A stretch of 64,000 bases of DNA from Spirogloea muscicola (GCA_009602725.1 WELB01000070.1:558615-622614); one strand, 5' to 3'; positions 34,601 to 46,112 are shown, counted from the stretch's first letter. The notes: generated by a model from the letters alone, not told the origin. Program-made: numbers and translations.

Positions 34601-35386
34601 GCCATCCGTCGAGGATACTCCTGCGGATTCTACACAGGAGCAGTCCTCTGGGAGTGCTGGCCCCCAGGATGGCACCTCGATCAAGGATGTTAATGCCACC
34701 CAGGATATTGGTAGTACACCTGAAGTGGTTGCAGAAGTTGTTACTCCAGCTCAAGCTGAGGAGGCAGAAGTTGAAGATCTTCAGGTATGCATGTTTGATA
34801 CTCTTCTTTATTGACTTATGCTAGTGCAACTTTGTCCTTCTCATTGATATTATTTGTTACATGTCTCATAAATTTCTCCTAAGTGATTCTGAGATTGTAC
34901 CATGAACCTCGTCTTGTCCAGATGCTGACGGCTCTGCAAAAGTTGGCCAGCATGGGCTTCGGGAACAATTCGTTGAACAAGAAGCTGCTGGAAGAGAATA
35001 ACCTTGACATCGGCAAGACTGTGAATGATCTCATTGCATCTGCAGAATGGGATCCTATGCTCGAGGAGCTTGAAGAGATGGTAAGATTCAAAGCTCAATC
35101 CTGCTATCGCATTTGCCAACCTCGCATTCTTTCTTCATTTGTAGCATATTACCTCACTTTTGACTGCATGGTCTCTGATGGTGTAGAAGTAGTCTATGCA
35201 CACTTTCATGTGTATTCAAAGAGGTTGTTTGACTGACTGGTGCCATTTGGAATTCATTGGCAGGGCTTCTTTGATTCTGATGTCAACCGTCACCTTATGA
35301 TCAAGAACAAAGGGAGTATGAAGCGCACTGTCAAGGACTTGGTGATGATGTACAGAGGAACTGAAGCTCCTGCTGTGCAGAAGTAA
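31607..35386 (+). CDS. NBR1: NBR1 selective-autophagy receptor
   Basis: NBR1 links ubiquitinated cargo to ATG8 on autophagosomes. Nine exons close at 2,106 nt (701 aa, against about 704 in Arabidopsis): 31607-31630, 32061-32199, 32428-32977, 33178-33322, 33465-33737, 33906-34055, 34242-34784, 34922-35080, 35264-35386. In order there are a PB1 domain (VVVKLNYDGVMCRTTL... then LGDEDIRDAIVL), a ZZ zinc finger (VQCDICDIVPIVGPRFKAL, DDYDLCHKCHASHG) and the four-tryptophan FW domain (KIWRLRN, THWPEGTQ, SHWRLM, HRVWVLIQ). A long acidic linker (exon 7) leads to UBA1 (LASMGFGNNSLNKKLLEENN), an AIM/LIR-type motif EWDPMLEEL and UBA2 (GFFDSDVNRHLMIKNKGSMK). This is the plant-type two-UBA layout. All introns are GT-AG. 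Confidence 0.97.
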
Positions 35387-35570
35387 CAGAAATGACGATG
35401 GAGATCGTATAGCAACAGGGTAGCTGAGCTTGAGGTCTTATGGATGTGAAGCTTTGCACTATTGAGGATATTCAATACCTCACAATACTGATGATCAAAA
35501 AGAAAAAGAAATAGCAATCCCGAGAGTGTCAGCTGTGACACCTAACTTTTTACCAAGTGTGAGACTTTCC

Positions 35571-35576
35571 AATAAA
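35571..35576 (+). terminator. Candidate NBR1 polyadenylation signal
   Basis: AATAAA lies 185 bp after the NBR1 stop codon and is followed by T-rich DNA. The position suits a 3' end; there is no further proof. Confidence 0.4.
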
Positions 35577-35639
35577 GTGGAGAAGGGGTGACTTTTTCCT
35601 CCCCTTCAAAAGCTGAGAGTTATGTTAAACGAACACTTA

Positions 35640-36240
35640 AAAAACACATTCTTCAAGTTGTTTGCATCTGCTTCATATTACATAAACCATCCTACTTGTG
35701 TTGCTTCTCATTTCTAAAAGTCGAACTGAATGCATTATCCAATTTAAGAAATTAACAACAGACTGTACACGATCAAAAGTGTCTTTCAGTACAGAAAGTG
35801 ATATCAAATCTGGTAATCTGGTTTTGATACATTGTAGTGTTAACATCTGAGTAGAGACAACCATAGCTAGTGCAGACTTTTCTACTGCTAATCGGTTGTC
35901 TAACACTTTTTTGTTACAAGTACATGTGATAATAGATTGTTGCCATACTTGCGATGAAACACCAGAGCTGGATAAATGACTGCCGTTGTCCAAAGATGGG
36001 CTCATGTACTGCCGAAACTGCACGAAAGATAGCCAATAATATCTTTATATGTGAACCATTGACCTGTAGAGCTAAAACATTTGCTAAGAACATTAACGGA
36101 CATTAAAAGAAAAGCCTGTGATTGCAGTAGTACATTCGAAGCAAGACATTCGAACAAATCATACAAGACACAACCTCCGAATCGTACTGCAAACATTGGC
36201 ATGAAAACATAGTTGATAAGCTACAGGCAGCAACTGAAAG
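35640..36240. other. AT-rich intergenic between NBR1 and the 36-38 kb gene
   Basis: The base composition is noticeably more AT-rich than the rest of the window. A minus-strand open frame of 116 codons (36,023-35,673) shows no domain. The last exon or 3' UTR of the next minus-strand gene may reach into the right part. Confidence 0.35.
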
Positions 36241-36261
36241 AAGTGAGGAACACTGCCAGAC

Positions 36262-37994
36262 CTTACCTGCCAAGAATGATAGCATTGTTGAGAGCGCAGC
36301 AGTTATCAGAGCCTTGGCAGCCACACCAGCGGCACCTCATCAGCTGCTTAGTCTTGACACCAGTTGCCAACAATTCACTGTCTGGTGGTTGCCTAGTGCT
36401 CGCTGGTGGCCTATTATTGCCTGGCAGTGGCATATCGGTCACAATAGCCTTGTCATCAAAGTGATTGGGAACAATTTCGGGCATCAACTGGGAATTTGCC
36501 CGCTGCTCGACGCACTCGTCGTCAGCCACTTTTTCCATCTCCCTCAGGTTGAGCTTGTTTTCATCGTTGCCATTGCAGCCTTCTGCAGTTGCAACAGCAG
36601 GCAAATTCTTCCCCGAGCCAGCAGCCTCCACAAGAGGCATCTGGTCGTTAACCAAAGGTGAGTGCTGGTTATTGCCAGAGGTGCACTGAGGGCCATCGGT
36701 CTCCTCGGCAGTGCCTTGCTCAGCGGCATCAGACTTCCTTCTCACTGTGGCGCTGGCCCATGTGGTGTTTGCAGCAGGGTGCCACTCAGCGAGATGGTCA
36801 GCGCCACTGCCCACATGAGCAGCATCTTCTGATTGCAAGTGCTCATAGCCACTGCCTGCAGCTGGAGTGCTTTCGCGTTTTGAGAAGGCGCCATTCGCCG
36901 CCTCGCCGCTGTCATCGACAAAGTCCAGCCGTCTGACAGTAGTTGCCGGCTCGACTCCCTTTCCTGTAGTGTTGGCATCTGGATCGGCGCTGAGAGCGGC
37001 GGGCTCCGCTGTGACTGAGCTGAAGTCCTCCGAGCTGGGTGGTGACACCACGTGCAGTTGGATCACTGAGCAGGGCGACTCCTCACCCTCCATGCCACCG
37101 TCTTTCGCCCCTGTCGCCACTGGAGCCGCTTCTGGAGGCTTGCCTATGCTGACCCCACTCGCGTCGGCGGCGGTTGAAGGGATGGCCATACCCTCCTCCT
37201 CCTCCTCCTCCTCCTCCTCCTCCTCCTCCCCCTCCTCCCCCCCCTCCCNCTCCTCCTCCTCCTCCTCTACAACCTCCTCCTCTGTACCCTCAGGCAAGCT
37301 TGGCAGGCTGGGCTCGTGCTCGCCGTCCTCCTCCTCCTCCTCGACATCCTCCTCCTCTGTCCCCTCAGGCAAGCTTGGCAGGCTGGGCTCGTGCTCGCCG
37401 CCCTTGTGGGCGAGGCCATCACCATCATCCTTGGCGGTGTTGGCTGCCCCCCATGTACGGGTGTGCTCGTCGTCTGCTCCCTGGAACCACTCGATTGAAA
37501 CCGACGGCTCGTTCGCCGACGTGCCAGCACGAGTCATGCCATCAGCCAGCCGCTTGCACGCACCCGCGGGCTCGCTATGACTGGAGTCTGTGCATAGCCC
37601 CCGCCACATATGCAGCATTAGTTGTGGGTCACTGCAGCGGCCATCTGCAGGCTGTCCTCGCTGCTAATGCAGTGCCCCTGACGCTGGCACGCAGCAGGGC
37701 TGCGACTACAATGCTGCCCATGCCTCGTAACATGGCTGGGCATGGCCAGGTCTGGAACCCAGTCGATGTGCCCATTGCGGGCTCAGCCGAGCACACCACA
37801 ACGCAATAGCAGCGGAGGATCTGGGCGGTGCGGGGCTCGCCTGCAGCATCAGCGGCCAGGCGAGCCTCGCGGCGCTGCAACAGCAGGACGGTGGCGAGCT
37901 CCACAAAGGGCGCCACGGTGAGCGGGACGAGCGCCGCGGCGCCGAAGGCAATGACCACCCGGGCGATGGCCTCGCGGCGGCTGGCCCCGCCCAT
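36262..37994 (-). CDS. Unrecognised acidic protein with possible N-terminal membrane helix
   Basis: Two coding stretches are supported by frame and plausible splice signals. The first exon starts at ATG 37,994 with a hydrophobic helix (VVIAFGAAALVPLTVAPFVE...TVLLL) and ends before about 37,800. The second runs from about 37,635 to the donor GGCAG|GTAAGG at about 36,262. It is rich in Glu and Ser/Thr, has two copies of GEHEPSLPSLPEGTEEE and a poly-Glu run interrupted by an N base at 37,249, and ends with a Cys cluster, RCRWCGCQGSDNCCALNN. A short final exon is expected below 36,262 (candidate acceptor TTTGCAG near 36,190). I do not recognise the family. The link between the two exons is the weakest part. 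Confidence 0.45.
37192..37270. repeat. (TCC)n microsatellite with an N
   Basis: TCC triplets, interrupted by C runs and one N at 37,249, encode poly-Glu on the minus strand. Repeat length in the assembly is unreliable here. Confidence 0.85.
37271..37402. repeat. Coding tandem duplication, two units
   Basis: Two near-perfect copies of a unit of about 75-80 bp containing 'ccctcaggcaagcttggcaggctgggctcgtgctcgccg' lie next to each other. In the minus-strand gene they give GEHEPSLPSLPEGTEEE twice. The near-identity implies a recent duplication. Confidence 0.8.
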
Positions 37995-38279
37995 GTCTCA
38001 GCCCCGGGCTGCGGCGGAGGGGCAGGCAGGCTCGCCAAACAGGAGAAGCGCGAGGGAGAGGGCAGGCAGGCAGGCCGGGCAGGACGAGCGGGCCAAGTGG
38101 GCGAAGGCGGGGGGCGCAGTGGGGACAAGGTAAGGTGCCTGAGTGAGTGAGAGTGTGGGGGGTGAAGGCGGCTGCTGATACAAAGGGAGCTGTTGTAAGC
38201 AAGCTGAGTCCATCCAGGAGAATTATGCAGATGGGGCGGGCTTGGCATCTACGTTTTGGAGCCACAGGGCTGGGGCAGA

Positions 38280-39230
38280 CGAGAGAAGAAAGTGCTCGCC
38301 CATTGAGAATAGGGGCTGGAATAACCAGCCCGAAAAAGAATGAACAGAGTACGAGAGAGGGTGCAAATGGCTGTCCTCTGGGGATGGCTTTCGGCTGAGA
38401 TGGGCTTGCCAGCTGCATATCTGTTCGTTTTTGCGACGACGAGTTTCGGCCTGTTTGCAGCGTGCTCAGGCTAATGCTTTGCACCAAAAAGCTGGGCGAG
38501 CTCTAGTTGATCTAGTTGGTAGCAGAAGGCCTTCGTATCTGCCATCTAGTATTCAGGCATCGTTTGGTGACCTGTACGAATTGTCCCGTGGTTGCTGAGC
38601 GGGTCAATCTGCTGTAGGATTTGTAGGTCTTTAGATGTGCTTGCCTTTGTACTTGGCCATTAGGCCTTCGTTTGTTTCAAATACACGAGATTTCATCTGG
38701 GGAAAAGAGATCATAATACAGCTTTCAATCTCTGGGCGAGCCGGCAGCCCAGCCCGGAAATCGGGCGGCCAGATGGGCGGTGGCCCGCCCCATGGGCGGC
38801 TCGCGTGGGCGAAAAGACGAGGCTGACTGTATGCAGCTCCTTTTTTCCTTTTTTGGACGGGGCGGACGGCTGCAAAAAGAAGAAAGTGCTCGCCCATTGA
38901 GAATAGGGGCTGGAAAAGCCAGCCCAAAAATGAATCAACAAAGGGACGAGAAGGGGGCCAGGGGAAGCGCTAAGCCTGCAAAAGCGAGCCTCAAATCTAA
39001 TAGAAGAAAGTGCTCGCCCATTGAGGATAGGGGCTGGAAAAGCCAGCCCCAAAAGGAATGAACAGAGTACGAGAAGGGAGGAGCTAGCTCCATAGAAAAG
39101 AGGAGCTGTGGGTGTGAGGCCATAGAAAGAAGGTGCTCGCCCATTGAGAAGAGGGGCTGGCAAAGCCAACCCAAAAAGAATGGACAATGTTCAATGCTGC
39201 GAGAGCCAGCCGCAAGAAGGGAAGATGAAA
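38280..39230. repeat. Retroelement tail cluster with four hairpins
   Basis: Reverse family A tails (reading 'gtgctcgcccattgagaataggggctgg') occur near 38,290, 38,890, 39,015 and 39,135, three of them within 260 bp. A family C 3' end on the plus strand (about 38,395-38,700) lies between them, with MGLPAAYLF-type coding remnants and the 'gtgcttgcctttgtacttggccat' tail. Confidence 0.6.
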
Positions 39231-39280
39231 CGGGGAGAGGGGAAGGAGGGCGGGAAGGGGGAAGGGGGAAGGAGGGCCCC
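39231..39280 (+). other. G-rich tract with quadruplex potential
   Basis: The run 'ggggagaggggaaggagggcgggaagggggaagggggaaggaggg' has more than four G-runs of three or more with short A/C spacers, enough for an intrastrand G-quadruplex. It sits between element tails, with no gene nearby. Confidence 0.6.
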
Positions 39281-39479
39281 ACCTCGGGCCGCCAAGAGCT
39301 TGACCACCCCCCGTATCTTTACCATGCTCGCCACGCTGCCGCCACGTGTCATGGCCTTCCCACCCGGCTCCTTCCTCCCCAACCATCGCTGGCGGCTTCG
39401 CGCTTTTTCGCACTAGCTTCTGCCTGGAACAACCTAGTGGCTCCGATTGGCGCGGCGATCTCGTCGTCAGCGCGCTCGG

Positions 39480-40100
39480 CGGGGGGCCTCGGCTCATCGC
39501 CGACGTTGTCACGACTGACTGCTTCGTTTCGCACTCAGGCTCCCTCAGACCTTGTCCATTCCTTTGGGCTGGCCTTTCCCAGCCACCAGTCAATCTGGCC
39601 GCGCTTCTTCTTTTGTTTCCAGCAGAGCCAAACGCTCGTCGGAGGAGGCGGGCTACGCAGTCCGCCAAGCGGCGGGCGCAAAGGAACGGAACTACTCGGA
39701 CCACCCGGTAGGAGACGAGTTTGTTCCACTGGCAGTCGACGTGCACGGAGCCTTTTTTTGGCCACACCATCGCCCGTCGCTTCCATAGGGAGCCGGTAGC
39801 CTTTCCTGCAGCCGGGTCGCTGGCGCAAGTGTATCGAATGCGCCTGGCCGTCTCGCTGCAGAGGTCTATGGCCCGGGCGTTGCACTTTCGTGCCGGCAGA
39901 GCCCTCGCTGCTGCCTCTGGCTCTGGCCAGGGGACCCACTTCCACGAGCCTAGCATCTCCGACCTGCGGCTGCTTAGCAGAGGTTTTTGAGTGATTCGTA
40001 GCTGCTATGTTTCTCTGTGTGCTTGTTTTTTCTTAGCGCTTCTCCTGGCCCCCTTCTCGTACTCTGTTCATTCTTTTTTGGGCTGGCTTTTCCAGCCCCT
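39480..40100 (+). mobile_element. LINE-like retroelement copy (family A) with 3' tail
   Basis: Family A coding remnants (EEAGYAVRQAAGAKERNYSD, HPVGDEFVPLAVDVHGA, SLAQVYRMRLAVSLQRSMAR, then SDLRLLSRGF) are followed by the full family A tail, with the hairpin GGGCTGGCTTTTCCAGCCC at about 40,079-40,097. A family B-type hairpin and tail piece (about 39,540-39,600) lies inside the coding part, suggesting a nested or composite copy. It is degraded. Confidence 0.6.
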
Positions 40101-40630
40101 ATTCTGGTCGACGTTGTTGTTACGGAGGCATATAAAGGCCCAGCATCAACACACATTGCTGGGCACGCAGTGGGCGGAGCAGAGCAAAGAAAACTGCGGC
40201 ATTACTCCGATTACCCCCAATGCGATCAACTCCTGCCAGCTGCAATCGACATCTTCGGCTGTCTGGGTCCTCGCTTCCACACTCTGCTTCAAAACATTGC
40301 CAATCTAGGCTACACTCAACGCGCAGATGTGTTTCCGGCTGAGATGGGCTTGCCAGCTGCATATCTGTCGCTCTTGCGACGTCGAGTTTCGGCCTGTTTG
40401 CAGCGTGCTCAGGCTAGTGCCTTGCACCAGAAAGCTGGGCGAGCTCTAGTAGGTGGCAGAAGGGCTCCGTTCCTGGCATCTAGTATTCATGCATCGAGTA
40501 GTGACCTTTATGTTTTGACCCGTGGTTATTGAGCGGGTCAATCTGCTGTAGGTTATGTAGATTTTTAGATGTGCTTGCCTTTGTACCTGGCCATTTGGCC
40601 TACATTTCTTTCTAATACACGATCTTTTTT
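40101..40630 (+). mobile_element. LINE-like retroelement 3' end (family C), well preserved
   Basis: This is the best-preserved family C fragment. About 140 codons are open from VDVVVTEAYKGPASTHIAGH through EQRKLRHYSDYPQCDQLL, FGCLGPRFHTLLQNIANLGY and LPAAYLSLLRRRVSACLQRA to SDLYVLTRGY, followed by 'gagcgggtcaatctgctgt' and 'gtgcttgcctttgtacctggccat'. It begins exactly where a family A tail ends, at 'ccagcccctattctg'. The low divergence suggests it is the youngest copy here. It lacks the upstream part of the element. Confidence 0.65.
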
Positions 40631-42360
40631 ATTCTCAATGGGCGAGCCCGTTCTTTTTGGCACGAATTGGCTTGACTTGCTTCACCACCTTGCGCTGCGT
40701 GCAGCGGCCCGCCGCCTCGGGCAGCAGGGCGAGCAGCCCGGCTTCAACGTCGCCGGTCCCTCGCTCAAGTCTTCCGAATGCGTCTGGCCATCTCGATGCA
40801 GCGGTCCCTTGCCTTCGCGGTTCACTTGCGCGCAGTGTAACGAAGTTACACAAGATGGAACATCTATATCAAGGGAATGATAGCTGGAGGGGGTACTGAG
40901 GAGGCGAAGGACGGGCGCGCGACGCTGATTAGAGAAAGCGCATCTCTGAATAATGGCGCGCGACGCTGATGAAGGAGCAATATGGAATTTAGGAGCGCGA
41001 CGGCGGCAAAGCCGGAATCTAGTGTTAGAACTCTACTAGTATTAGTATTAGTATTCCGCGCGGGGTCCCCGCAATCGGCGGCGACTCCAGCGGCGGAGGC
41101 GGCGGCCACGGGTGGATCTTCTGTGAGGGCTTAGCAAGTGGCCGGGCGCCTAATAATCCCATGAGGCCGGGGGCAGGGCCCCGAGAACCTCGATGGCTAC
41201 TTAAGGAGAAGGGGAGACAAGTTGTGGGCTCTTCTCTTCCCCGCCCAGACGCTTACGTTTGGCATTGTTTATATTTCAAAATCTGGTTTGTTTTGACCCA
41301 TTGCACAAGTTTGGCTCCGACTCCTTTGCTTCGCGACACCAACGCCTCGTCCTTGGGCTTGACGATCCTCATTCTTTACACGCAGGCCGAGCTTTGGCGG
41401 CGGTCTCCGGCTTCCGTCAGGGCGACGTCTTTCCGCCGGCTAGCTACTCAGACTTGCATCTCCTGACTAGAGGTTACTGAGCGTTCCCTGGCTGATGTCT
41501 TAGTCCTAGTCCTTCGTACTCCGGCTCCTCCAGTCCTTTGTCCATTCCTTTGGGCTTTCCCAGCCACCAGTCAATCTGGCCGCGCTTCCTGATTAGCCGC
41601 CCTATCGTTCATGCGCACCCCGCGCACCTTCTGTTTCCTCGAGTCGACTCGACATGGCCCCCGTCAGCACGCCTCCCCCCGCTCTGTGGCACCTCCGGCC
41701 CTCCTAGTATAGGGCGTCATTTCATGTAGGCACATTCTTTGCGCTGCATTCTTTGCACTTTCTGCATTTTCGACCTGAACAATGTATATGCTCGCATTGG
41801 CCTCGCTTTGATTTCATGCGCACCGCGCGCCTTCTTTCTCTCCTTAGCATTTTAGGCCCCTCCGTCATTTGGCCCCTTCGAACCTTTGTCAATTCTATTC
41901 GGGCTGGCTTTTCACAGCCCTTGCCCCCATTGGGAGATGCTACTTCTTTCTCGCTCCCCCCAGCTGGTGGCACAAGGGCTTGTCGATTGCCGTCCGGTAT
42001 TCGGGATCACTTAGCAACCTCTAAGTGCTGACTTGTGGTTACTGAGCGGGTCAGCTTAGCAGCAGGTTATGTACAATATTAAAAGTGCTTGCCTTTGTAC
42101 TTGGCCACACAGGCCCTCCATCACTTGATACACACATTCATCCTCCCCCAAGGAAAGCTGCACCAGAAAGCTGGCTCGGTCGAGCCTTAGCTGGTAGCAC
42201 AACGGCTTGTCAATTGCCGTTTGGTATTCGGGCATCAGCTAGCGACCTCTACCTGCTGACTCGTTGTTACTGAGCGGGTCAGCTTAGCAGCACATGATGT
42301 GCATATGTCAATGTGCTTGCCGTTGTACTTGGCACTAAGGCCCTCCATCACTTGCTACAC
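40631..42360 (+). repeat. Mixed retroelement 3' end fragments
   Basis: Pieces in order are a short internal fragment (about 40,700-40,840), a family B end with tail (about 41,380-41,600), a hairpin variant CGGGCTGGCTTTTCACAGCCC near 41,898, and two family C ends (about 41,965-42,125 and 42,160-42,365). The last two carry 'gcttgtc(g/a)attgccg', 'actgagcgggtcagcttagcagca' and 'gtgcttgccgttgtacttgg'. A (TATTAG)n-like run lies near 41,037. None is coding. Confidence 0.55.
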
Positions 42361-42365
42361 AGACC

Positions 42366-43861
42366 AATCCTTACACACTTTCATATGCTACCACGGGCTG
42401 CTATCTTGCAGCATCTTTGCTGGTGCGTTTATGGAATTGCTGCTCATTCCTGCAGCACCCACACCTCTGCTGGTTGTCCAGCCCCACAGACCCCTGCAAT
42501 TTCCTTTGAATTGGTCGCTCACATTCATTGCCCCTTCCGATTAAGGACCGATCTATCCATTTCGATGCTCCAGATGGGAATAGTGCTACGCCATCGCCCT
42601 CGGCACAGCTCTCATTGTGGCGGCGTAAGACTTGAGCTCGCCCTTGTTGGCTCCCATTGCTTCCTGCATCACTTGTCAGTCACCCCAGTAGATTTGAGAC
42701 GACTTTCTGCACACCTCCAGGGCTCAAGGGCCAGCCACGAAGGCCCCTCCCATCGTGGGTGTAAGCACAGCCATGCTCAAGATGGCAGTGTGGCACACCT
42801 CCAACAGTGCATCTCGTGTAAGGTGACTTGCATCTACAGTTTTCGCGCAACACTTGGCAGATTCTGCCAGCCTTCATACTCTGCCTCTAATAGAAGTACA
42901 AATCACATGGCCTTTCCAGTACACAGCTGTCAAGAAGACATACGACCTTCGCCATTCCTGTAGAGAACCCCAAAATGAAAGGTCCATACCATATCATTGA
43001 GACGCGATTCTTTCAGCCTTGATCTGCAAGACATTTGAAGTGACAGCAGGCATGCGTTGTAAAGTAGATATCAGCAAATCTACGTTGGAGTCTGGCATAA
43101 TAGGAAGGCAGGGGCTGCTGAGGCAATCATAAAGTCGCGACAGAGAATTGATCAAGATATTTATCTGTCTGTCTCATGAGTCTATAAAACAACTCAGTTG
43201 GATCCGTATGCCAACTAAAGTGCTACACTCGCTTTATTCCAAAATTGATGATCGCTTTTTAGCACACTCATAAAAGCACCAAGAAGAAGTGCTATGCATC
43301 TACTGCATACTCCGTGCTGACTCAGCTCAGGAGCAGGTCAAAAGGATCTGCCCAGTAACGACTACTGGTTCTCCATGAGAAACAGCCACCATGCAAGCTT
43401 GCGTGATGCATTCTTAGACCTTGCTGCAATCAATATACCAAGTTCGGCGTGTCTCGCATGGCGGGCTGCCTGACGTAGTTGAGGCAGGCTCTCTTGGCCC
43501 CAACTCCCGCCCATAAATCTCAGAGGCCTCGCGTGGCTGCCAAGCACAACCTGCAGCTGTCAATGGACGTCACCAAGACTCATGGCAGCTGCTTGCGAAC
43601 ATTGCAGCAGTCGTGATCCTCAGGTGCAAGCTAGGACTGCAATCACGTTAATTATACATGTCAATCTGTCGACTTCGTCTCCCTTACTCAAGAACAATAG
43701 ATGTGTAACGTTCTAACATTTACATCCTTTAGACAGGTCTGATATGACTGGGCTTTAAAATTCAAGAGTCAAGTAATATCATGAAGCTACTCTGGGCCAA
43801 AGCTGCTTCAGGTGAAGGAGAAGCAGCAGGCTTAGTACTTGATACTCGTAGGAACAATCAA
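42366..43861. other. Intergenic, no gene recognised
   Basis: Only short unsupported frames are present. The right end is the 3' flank of the methyltransferase gene. Confidence 0.4.
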
Positions 43862-45858
43862 TCAGTCAAAGAGATCAAGCAAGCCGGGTGAAGGGCACTT
43901 CACAGAGGACATCTTCTCAAGCTTCCAATTGTACTCCCTGAAGTAGCCCTCAGGATCATCACAGCCCCATTTCCACGATCTCACCAGTTCCGACTTGCTT
44001 TCACTACTCCTTTCAAGAACCGCTGCCGATATCTAGCAATGTGCACATTGGCTGTGGTTAAGATGTCTGAAGAGTCAATGAAAGCCACTGCCACTCGTAC
44101 TACGATCTGACAGGAACTCTGATGAAAGGGCCATATTGTGTTATGCTGCCACAGCAGGGGCGAGCTGGCCACAAGGAGCACCTACACCAAACTTGATTAG
44201 TGACGCATTGAGGGCATGCTCCGTGAAGATATTGAGAGTCCAGTGTGAGCTGCACCTTACTGCAGCCAAACTTTATCGTATTAAGCATATGGAGCAAGGT
44301 AAGATACAGAGCAAGGTAAAAGCGATACTCTAAAAGAGAGGGCAAAGAAAGCCTCAAGTGCAAGACACGCCAATTAATGAGGAGTCAGGAGGAAAGACAG
44401 GCACACCCCAGTGGCAATGAGCCGGGAAGTCGAAGTGGACATGCTGCTGATGCCGCTGATAAGCTTGCTCACTGACTCAGGCTGGAGGTACCTGGAAGCA
44501 CGACAACGCGCGATAAAGCTTGCTTGTTGGGTCTGGGGACAAAGTGTCAGAACGCAGTGAACATCGAGGACACATCAACTCACATCCTGCCACAGTCCAT
44601 TAATCTGTCCAGAACATGCAGAGTCCGACGACAAGACGGAGAGATTAGGCAAAGAAGTAAGACCACAAGACAAGTACTTCGTGGCACAGCACGGTGGCAG
44701 GCAGATGACATTCTCACATCAGCAGGCCCTCAAGCACCCATGTAGTCCAGGCACTGCTGTCAAAACCCCGCTCCCGCAACTTACCCTGCCAGCGGTCTGT
44801 GCCGACACTGACAGGAACAGCAATCCTCTCCTCTGCAAGAGTGATAGGAGGGAGCTTGCCACTCTCCTGAAGCTGCGAAAGAATCCTGGCTTTTTCCTTG
44901 AGAACATTCGGCTTGTCCACCATGAAGAGTACGTTGGCTGGCGGCTTAGGGCTGCAGCGGCCACATAGCTTGCATTGAACAACACGCACACACACCTTGA
45001 CAAAGTAGTAGCTCCCAGAATATGGGTCCTGGGTTAGGCAACACATTCACAGGTAGGTGCAGATCGAGGATCTGTAATGTGATTTTCATTCTACGATTTC
45101 ATCATGATATTCAACAGACCATCCCATATCATCGGTGGCTGAGAACGGTTAGAACCGTACTCGTGTCACTCACTTGTTCCCCGCCGGGATGCTGGGAAGC
45201 CGCCAAGCTCGAGCGTCCATGCCGCACCCTAAGATGACGACCTGGCAACGGCGCGGAGCCTGCACGTCGTCAACCTGGCGGCAGAGGCCTTCGAAGGCCT
45301 GCAAGGCCTCGAGGAGAGCGTCGTCGATCCACTTTGTCCGCAGCGCGAATCGTGCCGGATTAGATCCAGCTGCAGCTGCAATCAATGCAGCGCCCAAAAA
45401 ATCGCTTCAAATCCGAGGCATTACAAGCGACTAGCCTGGCATTTAGATGCTCCCAAGCCAGCAAGCGATTCGACGTTTCAGCCTGGCGAGTAAGGCGGCA
45501 TGCGGCAAGATGACGATCTATCCTTGAACCACCTTATCTATTCACAGTAAACAATCATCTTATTGATCATCCCACTCCAAGAAAAGGAAAGTCTTGATGA
45601 AAATTAGATTCTATTCGAAGTTTCTTGCCCAAATAGCTACTACTGTCTTCTTGGCTATGCACTAGACACCTCATGTGGATGTTGCATTCTGGCTTGGCCG
45701 GCAGCATGGGCCAGGAGGCCCACCGCGGGCGCGCTGCCGGGCCAGCGCGACGGGGCCGGCGAGCGGCGCGGCCAGCGGGTCGCGGAAGAGCGCGTCGGGG
45801 CGCTCTGACTCCGCCGCGCGGTACGCCGCGATGGTCTGCGACGAGAAGGACACGACGT
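43862..45858 (-). CDS. SAM-dependent methyltransferase, LCMT/PPM1-like family (5' end uncertain)
   Basis: Five exons join in consistent phase: 45858-45724, 45369-45174, 44951-44718, 44491-44407, 44032-43862. They encode about 273 residues. The fold is the leucine carboxyl methyltransferase-like group (Pfam LCMT, TIGR00027 type): TIAAYRAAESERPDALFRDP near the start, motif I as VVILGCGMDARAWRLPS, the acidic SAM-ribose region FMVDKPNVLKEKA, TDRWQGKLRERGFD, WVLEGLLMYLQPESVSKLI, SSMSTSTSRLIATG and a C-terminal WKWGCDDPEGYFREYNWKLE. The first exon shown enters in phase 1, so at least one more 5' exon exists. It probably lies near or in the N gap at 46,113-46,546; frames ending VAVWDATRFDG near 45,980 are a candidate. 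The substrate is unknown; this family includes small-molecule O-methyltransferases and is not necessarily PP2A-specific. Confidence 0.87.
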
Positions 45859-46112
45859 CTGCAAGGTGCACGCCGCGAGAAGAATACTATCAGCAGCCAC
45901 ATCCTTTGCAGTATAAGATCTATCTCAGTCACAGCCTCCGGGAATGAGCTCAAGCAGCCGTCAGAGTGAGCAGCCGTCAAAGCGAGTGGCGTCCCATACG
46001 GCGACGCCCGCCGCGATCGCCGGACCTTTGAGCTCGCCATAGCGACCGCCGCCGCCGCGGCCCGCCTCGCTCTCCGCCTCCTCCGCGGGCGCGGCCGCGC
46101 CTGCCGCGCGCC

